DNA from: Oceanobacillus senegalensis
GTDB taxonomy: Bacteria; Bacillota; Bacilli; Bacillales; Amphibacillaceae
Direction: 5' to 3'
DNA: 64,000 nucleotides
NCBI RefSeq assembly: GCF_900176885.1
Contig: NZ_LT839648.1
Coordinates: forward strand, 1,081,049 to 1,145,048
Below the pieces are notes generated by a model. It did no database searches. It had not been told where the DNA came from and saw nothing but the letters and a program-made list of their open reading frames with translations. Positions 59,913 to 64,000 of the stretch are shown here, one piece after another. The stretch's first letter is position 1, and the number at the start of each line of letters is the position of its first letter. Both the position numbers and the translations under genes were made by a program.

Positions 59913-62555
59913 ATGAAGGAATTATCTTCATCAGAAGTGAGACAAATGTTTATTGATTTCTTTAAAGAAAAAGGACATCGTGTGGAACCCAGTGCATCAC
60001 TTGTTCCAAAGGATGATCCAACATTATTATGGATTAACAGTGGTGTTGCTACATTAAAGAAATATTTTGATGGGCGTGTAATCCCTGAAAATCCTCGTAT
60101 TGTCAATGCGCAAAAATCCATTCGAACTAATGATATCGAGAATGTTGGATTTACGGCTAGACATCATACCTTCTTTGAAATGCTTGGTAATTTCTCTATC
60201 GGGGATTATTTTAAAAAAGAAGCAATCGAATGGGCATGGGAATTTTTAACAGGTGAAAGATGGCTAAACTTAGAATCTGAATTATTATCCGTTACTGTAC
60301 ATCCTGAAGACGATGAAGCATACGATATATGGCTAAATGAAATAAAAATCCCTAAAGAACGTATTATTCGTCTAGAAGAAAACTTCTGGGATATTGGTGA
60401 GGGGCCAAGTGGACCAAATACGGAAATTTTCTATGACCGGGGTGAAGCATATGGAAATGACTTGAATGATCCTGAATTGTATCCTGGTGGCGAAAATAGT
60501 CGTTATTTAGAAATATGGAATTTAGTATTTTCTCAATTCAACCATAATCCTGATGACACGTACACACCTCTTCCTAAGAAAAATATTGATACGGGAATGG
60601 GGTTAGAGCGAATCGTTTCGGTTATACAGAATACACCTACAAACTTTGAAACAGATCTATTTATGCCGATTATTCGTAAAGTAGAGGATTTAGCTACTAT
60701 CTCTTATGGTAAATCAGATGAAGCTGATACCGCATTTAAGGTAATTGCAGACCATATTAGAACTGTTAGTTTTGCGATTGGAGATGGAGCACTTCCATCA
60801 AATGAAGGAAGGGGCTATGTACTAAGAAGACTCCTTCGCAGGGCGGTACGATTTGCAAAAGAAATTGGTATTAATAAACCATTTATGTTTGAATTAGTGG
60901 AAACCGTTGGAGAAATTATGAAAGATTTCTATCCTCAAGTAGTAAAACAAAAGGAATTAATTGAATCAGTTGTTAAAGTAGAAGAAGAGCGATTTCATGA
61001 GACATTGAATGACGGCCTTGAAATATTAACAACCATTATGAAAAAAGAAAAGGAAAAAGGTAGTACAGTATTTCCTGGGGAGGAAGTATTTCGTTTATAT
61101 GATACCTATGGTTTTCCTAAAGAACTAACAGAGGAGTATGTGGAGCAACAAGGGTTTACTATTGACGAAGAGGCATATAATAAAGAAATGGAAAAACAAA
61201 GGAACCGAGCTAGAAATGCAAGACAAAAAGTAGATTCTATGCAAGTTCAGAATAGCGCTCTTAGTGAAGTAGATGTAGATAGTACATTTATAGGATATGA
61301 TACACTAGAGACAGAAACGAATCTCGCTGCAATTTTTGATGGGAATCAACTATTGGAACAGCTGAACAAAGGGGATAAAGGTTATATTTTCTTAACCGAA
61401 ACACCGTTTTATGCTGAAAGTGGTGGTCAAATATCAGACCATGGCTGGATATATACGGAAACAGCTTCGGCTTATGTGGAAAATGTACAAAAAGCTCCTA
61501 AAGGACAACACATTCATCAAATTGTTATTAAAGATGGAGAATTACGTACAAATGATAAAGTAAAAGCCATAGTGGATGATGAATTTCGTTCATCGATTAT
61601 TAAAAATCATACTGCAACCCACCTCCTGCATCAGGCGTTGAAAGATGTGCTTGGTTCTCATGTAAATCAAGCTGGTTCATTAGTTACTCCAGAAAGACTA
61701 CGGTTTGATTTTTCACATTTTAATCCAGTAACAGGGGAAGAATTGGAAAAAATTGAGAAAATCGTTAATGAAAAAGTATGGAAAGCACTGCCTGTTGAGA
61801 TTAATCTTAAGAAATTACAAGAAGCTAAAGAAATGGGTGCGATGGCTCTATTTGGTGAGAAATATGGCGAAATCGTAAGAGTTGTCCAAATTGGTGACTA
61901 CAGCATTGAATTGTGTGGTGGTTGTCATGTTCAAAACACTTCTGATATTGGTATATTTAAGCTTGTTTCAGAGAGTGGAATTGGAGCTGGAACACGTAGG
62001 ATAGAAGCTGTAACAAGCAAATATGCTTATTCTCATTTACATTCTAAACTAAGCATTTTAAAGAATTCTTCTAAGCTGCTTAAAGCAAATGAAGAGAAAG
62101 TACCCGAAAGAATTGAGGGCTTGTTTCAAGAAATAAAACAACTTGAGAAGGAAAATGAATCTCTTAGTGCAAAGCTAGCAAGCGCAGAAAGTTCTTCTAT
62201 ACTTGAGCAAGTGGAAACCATTGAGGGTGTTTCAGTCTTAGCTCAACAAGTGAATGTTAAGGACATGAACCAGCTTCGAACAATGATTGATGATTTAAAA
62301 CAGAAACTTACTTCTGGTGTTATCCTGTTGGCAACCGAAAATAATGGTAAAGTACAGCTTGCCTCGGGCGTTTCAAAAGATTTAGTTGATAAAGGATATC
62401 ACGCAGGGAATTTGATTAAACAAGCTGCTAGTGCCTGTGGTGGAGGCGGTGGTGGCCGTCCGGATATGGCGCAAGCGGGTGGAAAAGACCCTAATAAGAT
62501 AAAAGAAGCAATACAAACGGCAAAAGAATATGTTCTAGCTCAAGCTAGTAAATGA
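59913..62555 (+). CDS. alaS: Alanyl-tRNA synthetase
   Basis: Class II synthetase of 880 residues. The catalytic domain starts [17 protein letters not shown] and includes [14 protein letters not shown] and [14 protein letters not shown]. The editing domain holds the metal ligands in [12 protein letters not shown] and [10 protein letters not shown]. The C-terminal part has a coiled coil and the DHHA1-related C-Ala domain ending in [16 protein letters not shown]. The ribosome binding site is AGGAGGG. Expression is set by the T-box leader. Confidence 0.98.
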   Translation: MKELSSSEVRQMFIDFFKEKGHRVEPSASLVPKDDPTLLWINSGVATLKKYFDGRVIPENPRIVNAQKSIRTNDIENVGFTARHHTFFEMLGNFSIGDYFKKEAIEWAWEFLTGERWLNLESELLSVTVHPEDDEAYDIWLNEIKIPKERIIRLEENFWDIGEGPSGPNTEIFYDRGEAYGNDLNDPELYPGGENSRYLEIWNLVFSQFNHNPDDTYTPLPKKNIDTGMGLERIVSVIQNTPTNFETDLFMPIIRKVEDLATISYGKSDEADTAFKVIADHIRTVSFAIGDGALPSNEGRGYVLRRLLRRAVRFAKEIGINKPFMFELVETVGEIMKDFYPQVVKQKELIESVVKVEEERFHETLNDGLEILTTIMKKEKEKGSTVFPGEEVFRLYDTYGFPKELTEEYVEQQGFTIDEEAYNKEMEKQRNRARNARQKVDSMQVQNSALSEVDVDSTFIGYDTLETETNLAAIFDGNQLLEQLNKGDKGYIFLTETPFYAESGGQISDHGWIYTETASAYVENVQKAPKGQHIHQIVIKDGELRTNDKVKAIVDDEFRSSIIKNHTATHLLHQALKDVLGSHVNQAGSLVTPERLRFDFSHFNPVTGEELEKIEKIVNEKVWKALPVEINLKKLQEAKEMGAMALFGEKYGEIVRVVQIGDYSIELCGGCHVQNTSDIGIFKLVSESGIGAGTRRIEAVTSKYAYSHLHSKLSILKNSSKLLKANEEKVPERIEGLFQEIKQLEKENESLSAKLASAESSSILEQVETIEGVSVLAQQVNVKDMNQLRTMIDDLKQKLTSGVILLATENNGKVQLASGVSKDLVDKGYHAGNLIKQAASACGGGGGGRPDMAQAGGKDPNKIKEAIQTAKEYVLAQASK

Positions 62556-62576
62556 TATAAGAAAAGTTCATCCTTG

Positions 62577-62615
62577 CTAACTTCTAGGAAAACTATCCTA
62601 GAGGTTAGTTTCACT
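62577..62615 (+). terminator. Probable terminator after alaS
   Basis: CTAACTTCTAGGA pairs with TCCTAGAGGTTAG around AAACTA, followed by TTTCACTTT. The stem is strong but the T run is broken. Confidence 0.65.
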
Positions 62616-62720
62616 TTATTGTACTTACATGTTAGAATAGTTACAGTAGAATTTCGCTACGATCATATTTTAATAAAATTACCATATGCTGCAAATAGTG
62701 AAATAGTAGTGTTAATTTTT

Positions 62721-62749
62721 TTCAAACAGCTTAAAGGACGAAGTATAAT
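62721..62749 (+). promoter_or_regulatory. Possible sigma-A promoter for ireB-ruvX
   Basis: TTCAAA and a perfect TATAAT are 17 bases apart, 63 bases before the ireB ATG. Confidence 0.5.
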
Positions 62750-62812
62750 AATAAGCAATTTATTCGCAGAGGAAAGAGCGAATACGAGTCTTTCTAAAAA
62801 TGAGGTGTTAGA

Positions 62813-63079
62813 ATGTCTTCGATTGATAAAACGATGAAGTTTAACTTTTCAGAAGAACCATATGATCAGGATATTAAGGAAATTCTTTTTACGGTACATA
62901 ATGCCTTAAAAGAAAAAGGGTATAATCCAATAAATCAAATTGTTGGCTATCTATTGTCTGGTGATCCGGCTTATATTCCTAGATATAACGATGCTAGGAA
63001 CTTAATACGGAAGGTTGAGCGTGATGAAGTAATAGAAGAATTAGTGAAATATTATCTAGAACAGCAGAAGGCGGATTAA
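62813..63079 (+). CDS. ireB: IreB-family regulatory phosphoprotein (DUF965)
   Basis: An 88-residue protein of the IreB/DUF965 family. In enterococci IreB is phosphorylated by the Ser/Thr kinase IreK and influences cephalosporin resistance. The N-terminal SSIDKTMKF carries the threonine-containing segment phosphorylated there; the body has [24 protein letters not shown]. It is encoded directly before ruvX with no gap, as in B. subtilis (yrzL). Binding site GAGGTG. Confidence 0.92.
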   Translation: MSSIDKTMKFNFSEEPYDQDIKEILFTVHNALKEKGYNPINQIVGYLLSGDPAYIPRYNDARNLIRKVERDEVIEELVKYYLEQQKAD

Positions 63080-63493
63080 ATGAAAACAATGGGACTTGAT
63101 GTTGGCTCGAAAACGATTGGAGTCGCAATAAGTGATGCACTTGGTTGGACTGCTCAAGGCTTAAAAACCATATATTGGGACGAATCTAATATAAAATCGG
63201 CAGATGAGGAACTAAAAGAAATTATAAGAGAACACGAAGTTGGTAAAACTATTATTGGTCTACCCAAAAACATGAACGGAACAATTGGGGAACGAGGCGA
63301 GGCATCGCAGAAGTTTGCAAAACACATAGAGGATACGTTTCATATTCCCACTGTTTTATGGGATGAAAGATTGACCACAATGGCTGCTGAGAGGGTTTTA
63401 CTGGAAGCAGATATGAGTAGAAAAAAACGAAAAAAGGTAATTGACAAAATGGCAGCAGTAATGATATTACAAGGTTATTTAGACCACAAGTAA
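63080..63493 (+). CDS. ruvX: RNase H-fold putative Holliday junction resolvase YqgF/RuvX
   Basis: A 137-residue RNase H-like protein of the YqgF family, connected with 16S rRNA processing and formerly proposed as a Holliday junction resolvase. Its catalytic carboxylates are in [32 protein letters not shown] and [12 protein letters not shown]. It starts immediately after the ireB stop. Named YrrK in B. subtilis. Confidence 0.93.
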   Translation: MKTMGLDVGSKTIGVAISDALGWTAQGLKTIYWDESNIKSADEELKEIIREHEVGKTIIGLPKNMNGTIGERGEASQKFAKHIEDTFHIPTVLWDERLTTMAAERVLLEADMSRKKRKKVIDKMAAVMILQGYLDHK

Positions 63494-63506
63494 AAGGGGT
63501 GTAAGT

Positions 63507-63788
63507 GTGTCACTAGAAAGAAAAGAACGAATTATTGTTCCTAATGAAGACGGCGAAGAACATTTATTTGAAGTATTATTTACCTTTGACGTGGATGATA
63601 CGGGAAACTCTTATATTGCAGTAGTTCCTGTTGAGCAATCAGAGGATGAGGAAGTGGAAGTTTATGCCTTTCGCTATGAAGAAAACGAGAAGGAAGATCT
63701 AACACTGTTCCCAATTGAATCAGATGAAGAATGGGATATGGTAGAGGAAATGTTAAATACCTTGTCTGATGAGGAATTAACTGAATAA
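63507..63788 (+). CDS. yrzB: DUF1292 family acidic protein
   Basis: A 93-residue, very acidic soluble protein with the DUF1292 pattern: VPNEDGEEHLFEVLFTFDVD, SYIAVVPVEQSEDEEVEVYA and a final DEEWDMVEEMLNTL. The start is GTG at 63507 after AAGGGG. Function unknown. The ireB-ruvX-DUF1292 order is the one seen in B. subtilis (yrzL-yrrK-yrzB). Confidence 0.9.
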   Translation: MSLERKERIIVPNEDGEEHLFEVLFTFDVDDTGNSYIAVVPVEQSEDEEVEVYAFRYEENEKEDLTLFPIESDEEWDMVEEMLNTLSDEELTE

Positions 63789-63796
63789 ATCAACGG

Positions 63797-63828
63797 ACTG
63801 GTGTCGAAATACGGCATCAGTTTTTCTT
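63797..63828 (+). terminator. Terminator after the DUF1292 gene
   Basis: ACTGGTGTCG can pair with CGGCATCAGT around AAATA (with mismatches), followed by TTTTTCTTT. Confidence 0.65.
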
Positions 63829-63952
63829 TGGTTGCTATTATATTGACGTTAAATGAAAATAATAATAATCTTTATTCTCTTAACTTCCCCAAAAAATATG
63901 GATATTATTGTACTTTTTTAGTATAATAAGTCGAATGAGAGGGGGAAACGGT

Positions 63953-64000
63953 ATGTCCAAAAAGAGAAATAAAGAAGGTTTCAAGGACAATCTCATTAAA
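63953..64000 (+). CDS. mltG: Probable endolytic transglycosylase MltG, only 5' end
   Basis: The first 16 codons of a gene cut by the window end: ATG at 63953 behind AGAGGGGG, reading MSKKRNKEGFKDNLIK. The lysine-rich start suits the cytoplasmic tail of a membrane protein. The identity rests on order alone: in B. subtilis yrrL (MltG/YceG family) follows yrzB. A TATAAT at 63922-63927 may be the -10 of its promoter, but no clear -35 is seen. Confidence 0.5.
   Translation, partial: MSKKRNKEGFKDNLIK

Noticed and set aside
62574-62837. An 87-codon frame between alaS and ireB
   Set aside because: It covers the alaS terminator hairpin and the ireB promoter and runs into the ireB start in another frame, with no credible binding site.

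Overview
The window is a stretch of core chromosome from a low-GC, endospore-forming Gram-positive bacterium of the Bacillaceae. Three things point there: strong AGGAGG-type ribosome binding sites, many sporulation genes (spoVID, ysxE, spoIIB, spoIVFA/FB, spo0B, safA, spoVB, rsfA), and a gene order that, compared from memory, closely follows the Bacillus subtilis hem-to-alaS region. Details such as the intergenic repeat type and the absence of comC, folC and maf suggest a relative such as Oceanobacillus or Virgibacillus, but the genus is inference.

Layout. 1-3.9 kb: end of a heme operon (hemC partial, hemD, hemB, hemL). 3.9-4.6 kb: a gene-free region holding a 431-bp element with inverted ends. 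4.6-7.0 kb: spore coat genes spoVID and ysxE, then a small convergent membrane gene. 7.2-10.2 kb: T-box leader and valS. 10.6-14.9 kb: spoIIB, then radC split by a 2.5-kb group II intron. 15.1-19.1 kb: mreBCD and minCD (cell shape and division-site placement). 19.4-21.1 kb: spoIVFA/FB, which control sigma-K. 21.3-25.2 kb: rplU-prp-rpmA behind an L21-type leader, then spo0B, obg and pheA. 25.4-28.9 kb: safA, nadE, a spore lipoprotein and a YebC-family regulator. 29.0-33.4 kb: ruvAB, a DUF2905 gene, queA, tgt, yajC. 33.4-35.5 kb (minus strand): a TIGR04086 membrane protein and spoVB. 35.6-44.7 kb: comN, secDF, a LapA-like gene, recJ, apt, relA, dtd. 44.8-49.6 kb: an amidase (minus), a small unlisted HTH gene, then a T-box leader with hisS-aspS. 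49.7-52.2 kb: a 6S RNA gene, then rsfA and rarA on the minus strand. 52.4-59.6 kb: cymR, a cysteine desulfurase, mnmA, a TPR protein, recD2, a zinc ribbon protein and an AI-2E-family permease. 59.6-64 kb: T-box leader and alaS, then ireB, ruvX, a DUF1292 gene and the first codons of a probable mltG.

The most unusual part is the intron in radC. It interrupts the JAMM metal-binding motif, so the third metal ligand is supplied only after splicing; exact splicing restores a 229-residue RadC in frame. Its encoded maturase carries YAGD where reverse transcriptases have YADD, and its C-terminal HNH region is broken by stops and a frame change. The copy therefore looks retained for splicing but no longer mobile. 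I saw no CRISPR array, tRNA or rRNA gene, prophage or defence island.
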